From Burkholderiales bacterium PBB1 (GTDB lineage Bacteria; Pseudomonadota; Gammaproteobacteria; Burkholderiales; Burkholderiaceae_C), in NCBI GenBank assembly GCA_002255905.1, contig NKIN01000002.1, forward strand, positions 496,001-560,000: a DNA stretch of 64,000 bases. Direction: 5' to 3'. A model generated the notes under the pieces. The model did not search any database and had not been told where the DNA came from. It saw nothing but the letters and a program-made list of their open reading frames with translations. Shown piece by piece: positions 1-9,029 of this stretch (positions within the stretch are counted from its first letter, which is position 1; every line of letters starts with the position of its first letter). Both the position numbers and the translations under genes were made by a program.

Positions 1-90
1 GTCGGCGCAAGGATGCGGTGCATATGGGGTCTGCCAGGGCGGTTGGACGCGAGGACGTCGATGATGCGCCGAGACCGATCGGATCGCGCG

Positions 91-1356
91 TCAGCGGAAC
101 CGATCGATCGTCAGCCCTGTGGTGTCGATCTCGGCCATGCCGCCCGAGATCAGGCTCGACAGCACGCGTGCCGAGCCGCAAGCCACCGCCCACCCAACGC
201 AGCCGTGCCCGAGGTTCAGCCACACGCCCTCCAGGCCGCTGCGACCCAGCACGGGCAAGCCGTCGGGCAAGCTGGGGCTTTCGCCTCGCCACTGTTGCGC
301 CTGTGCAATACGGGACGCACCGGGAAACCAGTCGTCCAGCGCGCTGTACAGCGTCTTCCAGGCCGCTGCTTCCTGGGCACGACTCATGGCGCCAACCCGT
401 GTGCCTCCAGACGCACGCAAGCGATTCCCCGCGCGAACGATCGACACGCCGCGCCGAGGATCCAGCAACACCGAGGTCGGACCAACTTGCGGATGAATGT
501 CGTCCAGGCGCAGTGGCGCAGTCACCGACAACCCCGTCACGCCGACCAGCGGCAACGACAACCCGAGTTTGGTCAGCAACGGAACGGAGGCAAGGCCAGC
601 GCACAGCACCACAGCGTCAACGGTGTCGCGTGAGCGCTCGGTACCGCGTTGCAGCGTCAACTCGGGCTTCGTGCCGGGCTGGATCGCAACTACCTGCGTG
701 TTGAAGGCAAAGTGCGCGCCATGCCGTTGGGCGTGCTGCTTGATCAGGTGAGCGAACTCGCGGCTGTTGCCTGCCCCTTCGTCCATAAGGCGCACAGCGC
801 CGTGCAACGGCGCCTGCGGATTCAGGCCCAGCTCCAGCGCGCGGCATTCGTCGGCTGTCAGCCTCTGATGGCGCACGCCGAGTTCATCGAGCAAGGCCAA
901 GCCACTCAGCAGGCGGTGCGAGTCCGCTGCACTGCGCGAAACCACCATGACACCCGACGAACGCTCGAAGTCCAGATGCAATGATTGGGTCAGCTCGGCA
1001 GTGCGTGCCCGGCTGTAACCGGCGAGGCGATGCAGCCGGTGGTGCAATTCGCGTTGCATTGCTGCGCGGTTCGCACGCAGCCACTTCAGTTTCCAGCCCA
1101 GGTTCCCCGCAGGTGAGCCCAGCGCGAGCGCCGCGGGCAGCCGACCCCGCAAGGCCAGCCCGAGGAGATTGCCCGAGACGGCCAGCGGCGACCACGCTGC
1201 GGCCCAGCCCTCGCCGTCGAGCCCTGCAGGCGCAAAGCTGGCCTCGGCGGCGATGCTGCTGCCTTGTTCGAACACCGTGACGTCATGACCGGCCGCAGCC
1301 AGTTCGTAGGCAGACGTGACGCCGACGATGCCGGCACCGATCACCGCGATGCGCAT
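91..1356 (-). CDS. dadA: D-amino-acid dehydrogenase, FAD-dependent (DadA-like)
   Basis: Oxidises D-amino acids to 2-oxo acids, passing electrons to the respiratory chain; peripheral to the inner membrane in known relatives. The protein (421 aa from the ATG at 1356) opens with the FAD dinucleotide-binding motif GAGIVG at about residues 7-12, followed by the acidic end of strand 2 (VFEQG), and is a DAO-type oxidoreductase of the length usual for DadA (about 420-430). A TTG two codons upstream (1362) is also possible; the ATG is preferred because the Rossmann strand starts right after it. It is divergent from rpsB and not part of that operon. Substrate range cannot be read from the sequence; other DAO-family oxidases are the main alternative. 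Confidence 0.85.
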   Translation of the reverse strand: MRIAVIGAGIVGVTSAYELAAAGHDVTVFEQGSSIAAEASFAPAGLDGEGWAAAWSPLAVSGNLLGLALRGRLPAALALGSPAGNLGWKLKWLRANRAAMQRELHHRLHRLAGYSRARTAELTQSLHLDFERSSGVMVVSRSAADSHRLLSGLALLDELGVRHQRLTADECRALELGLNPQAPLHGAVRLMDEGAGNSREFAHLIKQHAQRHGAHFAFNTQVVAIQPGTKPELTLQRGTERSRDTVDAVVLCAGLASVPLLTKLGLSLPLVGVTGLSVTAPLRLDDIHPQVGPTSVLLDPRRGVSIVRAGNRLRASGGTRVGAMSRAQEAAAWKTLYSALDDWFPGASRIAQAQQWRGESPSLPDGLPVLGRSGLEGVWLNLGHGCVGWAVACGSARVLSSLISGGMAEIDTTGLTIDRFR

Positions 1357-1450
1357 GCTCAACGACTCCGCCCGAACATCGAGACCAGTGTCAACGAGGC
1401 TGCGAGCGAGGCTGAGTAGCGGGGAACGGGGACCGAATTCATGTCGGGGC

Positions 1451-1459
1451 TGATATACT
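1451..1459 (+). promoter_or_regulatory. Candidate extended -10 promoter for rpsB-tsf
   Basis: TGATATACT is an extended -10 element (TG, one base, TATACT). No convincing -35 hexamer lies 16-18 bases upstream, which is common for extended -10 promoters. It would give a leader of about 140 bases before the rpsB start codon, room for the S2-binding leader structure known to autoregulate rpsB in enterobacteria; I did not fold it. The rest of 1357-1608 holds the divergent start region of dadA and no other gene I can support. Confidence 0.45.
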
Positions 1460-1608
1460 CAGCGGGTTTTTCCGGGGTGGGATTGATCCCGACCGCGAAC
1501 AAACACATCCGCAAATCCGGCTGCCAAAAGGTGTCGCCAAGCTGTTGGAAAAACTCCAGCAAATCGGCGATTCAGGCTGGATTTTAGAATCAACCTTTGG
1601 AGTTGTTA

Positions 1609-2355
1609 ATGTCTGTAAGCATGCGTGAAATGCTGGAGGCCGGCGTCCATTTCGGACACCAGACCCGCTTCTGGAACCCCAAGATGGCCCCGTACATCTA
1701 CGGCCATCGCAACAAGATCCACATCATCAATCTTGAAAAGACGCAGCCGCTTTTCAATGATGCGATGAAGTTTCTGCGGCAACTCGCCGCCAAGCGCGGC
1801 ACCGTGCTGATGGTCGGCACCAAGCGCCAGGCCCGCGAAGTGGTGGCACTCGAGGCACAGCGTGCCGGCATGCCCTACGTCGACCAGCGCTGGCTCGGCG
1901 GCATGTTGACCAACTTCAAGACGGTCAAGGGCTCGCTCAAGCGCCTGAAGGACATGCAGGCCCAAGTTGAATCTGGCACGGAAATCCGCATCAAGAAGGA
2001 AGCGCTGATGTTCCAGCGCGAACTCGCGAAGCTGGAAAAGGACATCGGCGGTATCCAGGACATGAACGCCTTGCCTGACGCCTTGTTCGTCATTGACGTC
2101 GGCTACCACAAGATCGCCATTGCGGAAGCCAACAAGCTGGGCATTCCTGTGGTCGGCGTGGTCGACTCCAACCATTCGCCGTTGGGCATCGACTACGTGA
2201 TCCCAGGCAACGACGACTCGGCCAAGGCCGTGGCGCTGTATGCCAAGGCGGTCGCCGATGCGGTGTTGGAAGGCAAGGCCAATTCGTCGAATGAAGTGGT
2301 CCAGGCCGTGGCTGCCGAAGGTGATGAGTTCGTTGAGGTCAGCGAGGCGAGCTGA
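1609..2355 (+). CDS. rpsB: 30S ribosomal protein S2
   Basis: Ribosomal protein S2 of the small subunit, 248 aa. The N terminus [20 protein letters not shown] is the family signature, followed by WNPKMAPYI and the conserved [13 protein letters not shown] stretch. I start at the ATG at 1609 because TTTGGAG (1596-1602) sits at the right distance as a ribosome-binding site; a frame opening at TTG 1597 would put the binding site inside the gene. The acidic C-terminal tail is usual for betaproteobacteria. It is followed by tsf, with a hairpin in between, the standard arrangement. Confidence 0.98.
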   Translation: MSVSMREMLEAGVHFGHQTRFWNPKMAPYIYGHRNKIHIINLEKTQPLFNDAMKFLRQLAAKRGTVLMVGTKRQAREVVALEAQRAGMPYVDQRWLGGMLTNFKTVKGSLKRLKDMQAQVESGTEIRIKKEALMFQRELAKLEKDIGGIQDMNALPDALFVIDVGYHKIAIAEANKLGIPVVGVVDSNHSPLGIDYVIPGNDDSAKAVALYAKAVADAVLEGKANSSNEVVQAVAAEGDEFVEVSEAS

Positions 2356-2385
2356 GCCCCCGACTGCCTCACCGACGTGAGATCG

Positions 2386-2412
2386 AAAGGGGCTGCTACA
2401 GCCCCTTTTTTT
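2386..2412 (+). terminator. Intrinsic terminator or attenuator between rpsB and tsf
   Basis: A 7-bp stem GGGGCTG / CAGCCCC (2389-2395 and 2399-2405) with a 3-base loop is flanked by AAA and followed by seven T residues. This is a good rho-independent terminator. Since tsf follows within 65 bases with no obvious strong promoter, it probably lets part of transcription through and sets the S2 to EF-Ts ratio. Confidence 0.75.
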
Positions 2413-2475
2413 AATGTTTGAGCCTCATGCGGCCGTGCGCCGTGCGCACACCGCAGACCCTATGGAGAGCATGAA

Positions 2476-3393
2476 ATGACCGCAATCACAGCAAGCATGG
2501 TGGGCGAACTGCGCGCCAAGACCGACGCGCCCATGATGGAGTGCAAGAAGGCGCTGACCGAAGCCGGTGGCGACATGGAGCGTGCTGAAGAGCTGCTTCG
2601 CGTCAAGCTCGGCAGCAAAGCCGGCAAGGCAGCCTCTCGCGTGACCGCCGAAGGCGTGATCGTCTCGGCCGTGGTGGGCAACGCGGGTGCGCTGGTCGAG
2701 GTGAACTGCGAAACCGACTTCACCTCGAAGAACGACATGTTCATGGCCATGGCGAATGCCTGCGCCAGGTTGGTCGCCGAGAAGAACCCGGCCGATGTGG
2801 CCGCACTGTCGGCACTGCCGTACTCGCAGGACGGTTATGGCCCGACGCTCGAAGATGTGCGCAAGGGCCTGATCGGTACGATCGGCGAGAACATGTCGAT
2901 CCGCCGTTTCAAGCGCTATGAGGGCGCCAAGCTGGCGAGCTACCTGCACGGCACGCGCATCGGTGTGATGGTCGAGTTCGAAGGCGACGATGTGGCTGCC
3001 AAGGATGTGGCCATGCACGTGGCGGCGATGAAGCCAGTCGCGTTGCAGTCGAGCGACGTGCCCGCCAAGCTGATCGAGACCGAGCGCTCGGTGGCGACGC
3101 AGAAGGCCGCTGAAGACGCTGAAAAGGCCAAGGCCGAGGGCAAGACGCCGCAATCGCCCGAGATCGTTGCCAAACGCATCGAGGGTTCGGTCGCCAAGTT
3201 CCTCAAGGAAGTCAGCCTGTTCAACCAGGCCTTCGTCAAGAACGACAAGCAGACCGTCGAGCAGATGCTCAAGGAGAAGGCCACCGTCGTGAAGGGCTTC
3301 ACCCTCTATGTGGTCGGTGAAGGCATCGAGAAAAAGGTCGATGACTTTGCCGCCGAAGTGGCTGCGCAGGTTGCGGCTGCAAAGGGCGCCTGA
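2476..3393 (+). CDS. tsf: Elongation factor Ts
   Basis: Guanine-nucleotide exchange factor for EF-Tu in translation, 305 aa. The N-terminal UBA-like domain (about residues 1-55) carries the [12 protein letters not shown] signature, followed by the core domains with [12 protein letters not shown]. Length is normal for a proteobacterial EF-Ts. The ATG at 2476 is preceded by GGAGAG. It sits behind rpsB across a hairpin and 90 bases ahead of pyrH. Confidence 0.98.
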   Translation: MTAITASMVGELRAKTDAPMMECKKALTEAGGDMERAEELLRVKLGSKAGKAASRVTAEGVIVSAVVGNAGALVEVNCETDFTSKNDMFMAMANACARLVAEKNPADVAALSALPYSQDGYGPTLEDVRKGLIGTIGENMSIRRFKRYEGAKLASYLHGTRIGVMVEFEGDDVAAKDVAMHVAAMKPVALQSSDVPAKLIETERSVATQKAAEDAEKAKAEGKTPQSPEIVAKRIEGSVAKFLKEVSLFNQAFVKNDKQTVEQMLKEKATVVKGFTLYVVGEGIEKKVDDFAAEVAAQVAAAKGA

Positions 3394-3483
3394 CGCCATC
3401 CGGGCCCTCCGAATCGCACAAGTCGGTGGGTGGGCCCCGGTTTAGACTCTGTGTCTATCTCAGCCGCACAGGAAACTCACTAC

Positions 3484-4194
3484 ATGCCCGCTTACAAGCG
3501 CATCCTGCTCAAGCTGTCTGGCGAAGCCCTGATGGGCGACGATGCCTACGGCATCAATCGCGCCACCATCGTCCGGATGGTGCGTGAAGTCCAGGAAGTG
3601 ACCTTGATGGGTTGTGAGGTGGCGGTCGTGATCGGTGGTGGCAACATCTTCCGGGGTGTCGCTGGCGGCTCGGTCGGCATGGACCGGGCCACCGCCGACT
3701 ACATGGGCATGCTGGCCACCGTGATGAATGCGCTGGCGCTGGCCGACACGATGCGCCAGGAAGGCATGACCGCCCGCGTGATGTCGGCCATCGGCATCGA
3801 GCAGGTGGTCGAGCCTTATGTGCGGCCGAAGGCGCTCCAGTATCTGGAAGAAGGCAAGATCGTGATCTTCGCCGCCGGTACCGGCAACCCGTTCTTCACC
3901 ACCGACACCGCTGCAGCATTGCGTGGCGCCGAAATCGGTGCCCAGATCGTTTTGAAGGCCACCAAGGTCGACGGGGTCTACACCGCCGATCCGAAAAAGG
4001 ATCCGAGCGCGACCCGTTATTCGGAAATCACCTTCGACGAGGCCATCAGCCGCAATCTGCAGGTGCTCGATGCGACGGCATTCGCGCTGTGCCGCGACCA
4101 GAGGCTGCCGATCAAAGTGTTCAGTATCTTCAAGCCAGGCGCCTTGAAGCGCGTGGTAGGGGGCGAGGACGAGGGCACGCTCGTCCATGTGTGA
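3484..4194 (+). CDS. pyrH: UMP kinase
   Basis: Cytosolic amino-acid-kinase-fold enzyme that phosphorylates UMP to UDP, feeding RNA, DNA and envelope sugar-nucleotide synthesis. 236 aa, starting [16 protein letters not shown], the family N terminus; GGGNIFRG and the [12 protein letters not shown] and KVDGVY segments (nucleotide-binding) are all present. The start is the ATG at 3484 behind AGGAAA; the frame is open 54 bases further upstream but lacks the conserved sequence there. Located between tsf and frr as in most proteobacteria. Confidence 0.98.
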   Translation: MPAYKRILLKLSGEALMGDDAYGINRATIVRMVREVQEVTLMGCEVAVVIGGGNIFRGVAGGSVGMDRATADYMGMLATVMNALALADTMRQEGMTARVMSAIGIEQVVEPYVRPKALQYLEEGKIVIFAAGTGNPFFTTDTAAALRGAEIGAQIVLKATKVDGVYTADPKKDPSATRYSEITFDEAISRNLQVLDATAFALCRDQRLPIKVFSIFKPGALKRVVGGEDEGTLVHV

Positions 4195-4251
4195 AACCGC
4201 TGGCAGCGAATTCAGCAGCGACATCATCAGCGACATCAGCAGGACAGGGCG

Positions 4252-4812
4252 ATGAGCATTGCCGACATCAAGAAGAACGCCGAGCAAAAGATGGGCCGCT
4301 CGGTCGAAGCGTTCAAGAACGAACTGCACAAGATTCGCACCGGGCGTGCGCATCCCGGCATCCTCGATCAGGTGCATGTGGATTACTACGGTTCGCCGGT
4401 GCCGATCAGTCAGGTCGCCAACGTCAGCCTGTTGGATGCGCGCACGATCAGCGTTCAGCCCTGGGAAAAGGGCATGGGTGCCAAGATCGAGAAGGCCATC
4501 CGCGAAAGCGACCTGGGATTGAACCCGTCTTCGCAAGGCGACCTGATCCGCGTGCCGATGCCGGCGTTGAGCGAGGAGCGTCGTCGTGACCTCACCAAGA
4601 TCGTTCGCAACGCGGGTGAAGACGCCCGCATCGCCGTGCGCAACCTGCGCCGCGATGCCAACGACCACGCAAAGCGCTTGTTGAAAGACAAGGAAATCTC
4701 CGAGGACGATGAGCGCAGGTCGCTCGACGAAATGCAGAAGCTGACCGACCGCACCATCGCCGAGATCGACCGGTTGGTGGCGGCGAAAGAAGCGGAAGTG
4801 ATGGCGGTATGA
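4252..4812 (+). CDS. frr: Ribosome recycling factor
   Basis: Splits the post-termination ribosome together with EF-G. 186 aa, the standard family length (185). Clear family stretches are [34 protein letters not shown], the ISVQPWEKG loop and [21 protein letters not shown]. The ATG at 4252 follows AGGACAGGGCG. It lies 57 bases after pyrH and just ahead of uppS. The long coiled three-helix bundle accounts for the Lys/Glu-rich ends. Confidence 0.98.
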   Translation: MSIADIKKNAEQKMGRSVEAFKNELHKIRTGRAHPGILDQVHVDYYGSPVPISQVANVSLLDARTISVQPWEKGMGAKIEKAIRESDLGLNPSSQGDLIRVPMPALSEERRRDLTKIVRNAGEDARIAVRNLRRDANDHAKRLLKDKEISEDDERRSLDEMQKLTDRTIAEIDRLVAAKEAEVMAV

Positions 4813-4827
4813 CGCACGCCTCGCCCC

Positions 4828-5604
4828 ATGCGACGGTCAGACGCTGAGGTGCCCGGTTCAGTGAGCGCTTTGCCGAACGCCTCAGAAGTTCCTCGTCACA
4901 TCGCCATCGTGATGGACGGCAATGGCCGCTGGGCAAAAAGCCGGTTCAAGCCGCGTTTTCTTGGGCACAAGCAAGGTGTCGACACCCTGGTGAATACCGT
5001 GCTCGCCTGCGCCGACCGCGGTGTCGAGTACCTCACCGTGTTCGCGTTTTCTTCCGAGAACTGGAAGCGTCCGAATGACGAGGTGTCCGGCCTCATGTCA
5101 TTGGTGTTGCTGGCGGTGTCGAAGTATCTCGGCGTGATGAACAAGAACGGTGTGCGCGTGCGCATCGTGGGCGACCGCACCGACATTGCCGCGCACGTGA
5201 AGGAAGCCTGGGACCACGCCGAGAGCAGCACCAAGCACAACACCCGCATCACGTTGTCGGTGGCCTTCAATTACGGCGGCCGCTGGGATGTGGTCCAGGC
5301 GTGCCAGCGGGCGATCCGCGCGGGCATCAGTGCGGACGATCTGGATGAGGCCACGCTCAGCCGCTTCATGGCGCTGAGCCATGCTCCGGATCCTGATCTG
5401 TTCATACGCACCGGCGGCGAAGTGCGCATCAGCAACTTTCTGCTGTGGCAGGCCGCGTATTCCGAGCTGTGCTTTTCCGATTGCCTGTGGCCTGAATTCG
5501 GTGAAGCCGAACTGGACGCGGCCCTGGCCGAGTACGCCCGCCGCGACCGCCGCTTCGGAGCCATCAAGGAGACGCACGCGGTTGAACTGCCGCTGGTGCG
5601 CTGA
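4828..5604 (+). CDS. uppS: Isoprenyl transferase (undecaprenyl diphosphate synthase)
   Basis: Condenses isopentenyl diphosphate units onto farnesyl diphosphate in cis to make the C55 carrier lipid for peptidoglycan and O-antigen. Signature motifs are [13 protein letters not shown] (phosphate binding and catalytic Asp), [19 protein letters not shown] and [15 protein letters not shown] (the last usually has Gln where Val stands). From the ATG at 4828 it is 258 aa; a GTG at 4861 with GAGG upstream gives 247 aa and is a fair alternative, since the first 11 residues are not conserved. It is followed by cdsA after 2 bases. Confidence 0.96.
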   Translation: MRRSDAEVPGSVSALPNASEVPRHIAIVMDGNGRWAKSRFKPRFLGHKQGVDTLVNTVLACADRGVEYLTVFAFSSENWKRPNDEVSGLMSLVLLAVSKYLGVMNKNGVRVRIVGDRTDIAAHVKEAWDHAESSTKHNTRITLSVAFNYGGRWDVVQACQRAIRAGISADDLDEATLSRFMALSHAPDPDLFIRTGGEVRISNFLLWQAAYSELCFSDCLWPEFGEAELDAALAEYARRDRRFGAIKETHAVELPLVR

Positions 5605-5606
5605 AC

Positions 5607-6443
5607 ATGCTCAAGCAGCGAATCATCACCGCCCTGGTGCTGCTGGGCGTGTTTATCCCCGCCTTGTTCGCCCCTGTGTCGCTGCCGTTTGCAGCGTTGA
5701 CGGTGTTGTTCATTGCCGCGGCTGGCTGGGAATGGGTGCGGCTCAATGGCGGCGGCACGTCACCTGCGGTGGCATTGGGTGTGCTGCTGGGTGGCGCTTG
5801 TGCGCTGGCGCTGAGCGCCGGTTGGGTGAGCAGTGCGCCGTCGTCGGCCTGGTGGCTGGCGATGGGCGTGTGGGTGCTGGGCGGAGCGTGGTCGCTGAGG
5901 GCCGGGCCCGCGGGCTGGGGCTTGCTGCCGCAGAGTCTGCGCTGGGCTCTCGGGCTGCTCGGGTTGTGGCTGGCCTGGCTGGCGATGGCCGACGCACGCA
6001 CCATCGGCATCAATTTCATCCTGTCGGTGTTCTGTCTGGTGTGGGTGTCCGACATCGCGGCCTACTTTGGTGGTCGGGCGTTCGGGCGTCGCAAGCTGGC
6101 GGTGGCGATCAGCCCCGGCAAGAGTTGGGAGGGCGTGTGGAGTGGCATGGTGGGCGTGCTGCTGCTGGCCACGGCATGGATGGCGATCGATCGCCAGTGG
6201 GCGTGGGACTCTCCCAGCCTGTTCACCCACGTCTATTTGCACCAGGGGCCCGCCGGGTTGGTATTGGTCTGCGTCTTCCTGGTGGCGATGGGCGTGGTGG
6301 GTGACCTGGTCGAGTCGCTGGTCAAGCGTCATGCCGGCGCCAAGGACAGCAGCGGTTTGCTCCCCGGTCATGGCGGTGTGCTGGATCGGGTGGATGCCCT
6401 GTTGCCCGTGTTTCCGCTGGCGCTGGCGCTCAGTTCTCTATGA
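5607..6443 (+). CDS. cdsA: Phosphatidate cytidylyltransferase (CDP-diglyceride synthase)
   Basis: Inner-membrane enzyme making CDP-diacylglycerol from phosphatidic acid and CTP, the branch point of phospholipid synthesis. 278 aa, almost entirely hydrophobic helices. The C-terminal family signature is plain at about residues 235-262: [20 protein letters not shown] followed by [17 protein letters not shown] in the middle is another conserved stretch. It starts 2 bases after uppS and ends 12 bases before dxr, so translation is probably coupled. Confidence 0.97.
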   Translation: MLKQRIITALVLLGVFIPALFAPVSLPFAALTVLFIAAAGWEWVRLNGGGTSPAVALGVLLGGACALALSAGWVSSAPSSAWWLAMGVWVLGGAWSLRAGPAGWGLLPQSLRWALGLLGLWLAWLAMADARTIGINFILSVFCLVWVSDIAAYFGGRAFGRRKLAVAISPGKSWEGVWSGMVGVLLLATAWMAIDRQWAWDSPSLFTHVYLHQGPAGLVLVCVFLVAMGVVGDLVESLVKRHAGAKDSSGLLPGHGGVLDRVDALLPVFPLALALSSL

Positions 6444-6455
6444 CCTTGGTGTGAC

Positions 6456-7655
6456 ATGAGCCAGCAGACTTCACGCATGCGTGTGTGCATCCTCGGATCG
6501 ACCGGGTCCATCGGCACCAGCACCCTCGACGTGCTGTCACGTCATCGCGATCGTTATGAGGTGTTCGCGCTGAGCGCGCAACATCGCATCGATGAATTGC
6601 TGGCGCAGTGCCTTGCATGGGCGCCGCGCTTCGCGGTCTTGCCCGACAGTGCTTCGGCACAGACGCTGCAAGCCAAATTGCGCGATGCAGGCAGCACCAC
6701 CGCGGTGCTGGTCGGCCCGCAGGCACTGTGCGAGATGGCCTCGCACCCCGAGGTGGACGCGGTGATGGCGGCCATCGTCGGCGCGGCCGGTTTGCCGCCC
6801 TGCCTGGCTGCTGCGCGCGCAGGCAAACGGCTCATGCTGGCCAATAAGGAAGCGCTGGTCGTCGGTGGGGCGCTTTTCATGACGGCCGTGCGCGAGGGGG
6901 GAGCGCAGTTGCTGCCGATCGACAGCGAGCATTCGGCCATCTTCCAGTGCCTGCCCGAAGACCGCAGCCGATGGGTTGCGCGCATCGATCACATCATCCT
7001 GACCGCCTCCGGCGGGCCCTTCCGCCATCGCGATGTCGGCACGCTCGCCAGCGTCACGCCCGATCAGGCCTGCGCGCATCCGAACTGGGTCATGGGTCGC
7101 AAGATTTCGGTCGATTCCGCGACCATGATGAACAAGGCGCTTGAAGTCATCGAAGCGCGGTGGTTGTTCGACCTGACCCCCGAGCAGATCAAGGTGGTCA
7201 TTCATCCGCAGAGCATCGTGCATTCGATGGTGGTGTGCAAAGACAACTCGGTGCTGGCGCAATTGGGTACGCCGGACATGCGCGTGCCGATTGCCTATGG
7301 TCTGTCCTTCCCCGAGCGCATGGAGTCGGGCGCTGGGCTGCTCGACTTCCCGACGCTGGCAGGGTTGACCTTCGAGCCGCCCGACATGCAGCGATACCCC
7401 GGGCTGCCGCTGGCCTGGGAGACGCTGCGTGCGCCCGAAGGCACCACGGCCGTGCTGAACGCAGCCAATGAGGTCGCGGTCGCGGCATTTCTGGCCGGTG
7501 CCATCGGTTTCGACCAGATCCATCATGTCAATGCCGGCATTCTTGAAACGGTGCTTCCACAGCCCGATGAGTGCACCTCGATCGATGGCCTGATTGCCCT
7601 CGACGCTCGGGTGCGGCGAGCTGCATCGCAGTGGGCGGAGCGCATCGCTCGATGA
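6456..7655 (+). CDS. dxr: 1-deoxy-D-xylulose 5-phosphate reductoisomerase
   Basis: Second step of the MEP isoprenoid pathway: rearranges and reduces DXP to 2-C-methyl-D-erythritol 4-phosphate with NADPH. 399 aa. Seen: the NADPH-binding GSTGSIGTSTLDV near the N terminus, LANKEALVVGG, the metal and substrate site PIDSEHSAIFQCL, ASGGPFR, HPNWVMGRKISVDSATMMNK and IHPQSIVHSMV. The stop overlaps the rseP start by 4 bases (ATGA). Position between cdsA and rseP is the usual one. An upstream ATG or the internal MRVCILGSTGSIG could also be the start. Confidence 0.98.
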   Translation: MSQQTSRMRVCILGSTGSIGTSTLDVLSRHRDRYEVFALSAQHRIDELLAQCLAWAPRFAVLPDSASAQTLQAKLRDAGSTTAVLVGPQALCEMASHPEVDAVMAAIVGAAGLPPCLAAARAGKRLMLANKEALVVGGALFMTAVREGGAQLLPIDSEHSAIFQCLPEDRSRWVARIDHIILTASGGPFRHRDVGTLASVTPDQACAHPNWVMGRKISVDSATMMNKALEVIEARWLFDLTPEQIKVVIHPQSIVHSMVVCKDNSVLAQLGTPDMRVPIAYGLSFPERMESGAGLLDFPTLAGLTFEPPDMQRYPGLPLAWETLRAPEGTTAVLNAANEVAVAAFLAGAIGFDQIHHVNAGILETVLPQPDECTSIDGLIALDARVRRAASQWAERIAR

Positions 7656-9022
7656 TCACGTTGCTTGCTTTTTTGCTCACGCTGGGCGTGCTCATCGTCG
7701 TGCACGAGTACGGGCATTACCGCGTGGCCGTAGCGTGCGGCGTCAAGGTGCTCCGGTTCTCGGTGGGTTTCGGGCGGGTCATCTGGCGGCGTCAGGCGAC
7801 GCCTGACAGCACTGAGTTCGTCATCTCCATGTTGCCGCTCGGCGGTTATGTGCGCATGCTCGACGAACGTGAGGCGCCGGTCGACTCCGCTGAAGTCCAG
7901 CGCGCATTCAATCGTCAATCGCTGTGGAAGCGCTCTGCGATCGTCGCGGCGGGCCCGATCGCCAACCTGCTGCTGGCGGTCGTGCTGTATGCCGGCGCCT
8001 TCTGGATCGGCATGGACGAGCCCAAGGCGGTGCTCTCTGCGCCGGCTGCTGACAGCATTGCCGAGCGCTCTGGACTGAGGGCCGGCGACTGGGTGCGGGC
8101 GAGCTCACCCGATGGGATGGACTGGACCGAGGTTCAGTCGATGACCGATCTGGTCTGGCACCTGACCCAGGGCGTGCTGCGCTCAGAGGCCGTGCATCTG
8201 CGTGTTGCCGATGCCCAAGGGCAGCATGTGCGCAGCGTGGTGCTCGAACTCGACCGACTGACCAGTCGGGAGGTTGATGCCCAACTGATGCGACGCATCG
8301 GATTGCCCGGTGTCTACGCCGAGCCGATCATGGGGCAGATCAAGCCAGACGGACCTGCCGAGGCGGCAGGCCTGCGCGCCGGCGACCGGGTGCTGTCGGT
8401 CGATGGCAAGGCGATCGCCGATGCCGCAAGCCTGCGGGAATTGGTGCGCTCCAGTGGATCATCTGCCAGCGCCATCCATCCGCAACAGTGGCTCATCGAG
8501 CGGGGTGCGCAGCGGCTGCAGCTTGAAGTCGAACCGGCGTCCGTGGTGGACGGCGAGCGCCGCATCGGCCGCATCGAGGCGTTCATTGGCGGCCCGCCTG
8601 AAATGGTTCTGGTCCGCTACGGCGTTTTCGATGGCTTGTCGCAGGCGGTGACTCGAACCATCGACATGGCGGGGCTGACGCTGAAAATGTTTGGCCGCAT
8701 GGTGATCGGTGAGGCCTCGCTGAAAAATCTGACCGGCCCGCTGACCATCGCCGATTACGCTGGTCAGTCTGTTCGGGTCGGGCTGGCGTACTACCTCGGG
8801 TTTCTTGCCGTGGTCAGCATCAGCCTGGGCGTCCTGAATCTTCTGCCGCTGCCGATGCTCGATGGCGGACACCTCATGTACCATCTTTTCGAAGCGACGA
8901 CAGGGCGCCCTGTATCCGAGCTGTGGCTGGAGCGGCTGCAGCGTGGGGGTGTGGCCATCATGCTGACACTGATGTCCATTGCGCTCTTCAACGACGTGGT
9001 CCGACTCGTGGGCCTGCCTTAA
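7652..9022 (+). CDS. rseP: RIP metalloprotease RseP (site-2 protease)
   Basis: Inner-membrane zinc protease that cuts RseA and other single-pass proteins, releasing sigma-E in the envelope stress response. 456 aa from the ATG that overlaps the dxr stop (ATGA, 7652-7655). The zinc motif HEYGH is at residues 18-22 in the first membrane helix; two PDZ domains lie in the periplasmic middle (the second includes MGQIKPDGPAEAAGLRAGD), and LNLLPLPMLDGGH near the C terminus supplies the third zinc ligand. The frame is open further upstream, inside dxr, but that sequence is not conserved. Confidence 0.97.
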   Translation: MITLLAFLLTLGVLIVVHEYGHYRVAVACGVKVLRFSVGFGRVIWRRQATPDSTEFVISMLPLGGYVRMLDEREAPVDSAEVQRAFNRQSLWKRSAIVAAGPIANLLLAVVLYAGAFWIGMDEPKAVLSAPAADSIAERSGLRAGDWVRASSPDGMDWTEVQSMTDLVWHLTQGVLRSEAVHLRVADAQGQHVRSVVLELDRLTSREVDAQLMRRIGLPGVYAEPIMGQIKPDGPAEAAGLRAGDRVLSVDGKAIADAASLRELVRSSGSSASAIHPQQWLIERGAQRLQLEVEPASVVDGERRIGRIEAFIGGPPEMVLVRYGVFDGLSQAVTRTIDMAGLTLKMFGRMVIGEASLKNLTGPLTIADYAGQSVRVGLAYYLGFLAVVSISLGVLNLLPLPMLDGGHLMYHLFEATTGRPVSELWLERLQRGGVAIMLTLMSIALFNDVVRLVGLP

Positions 9023-9029
9023 TCTTCAT

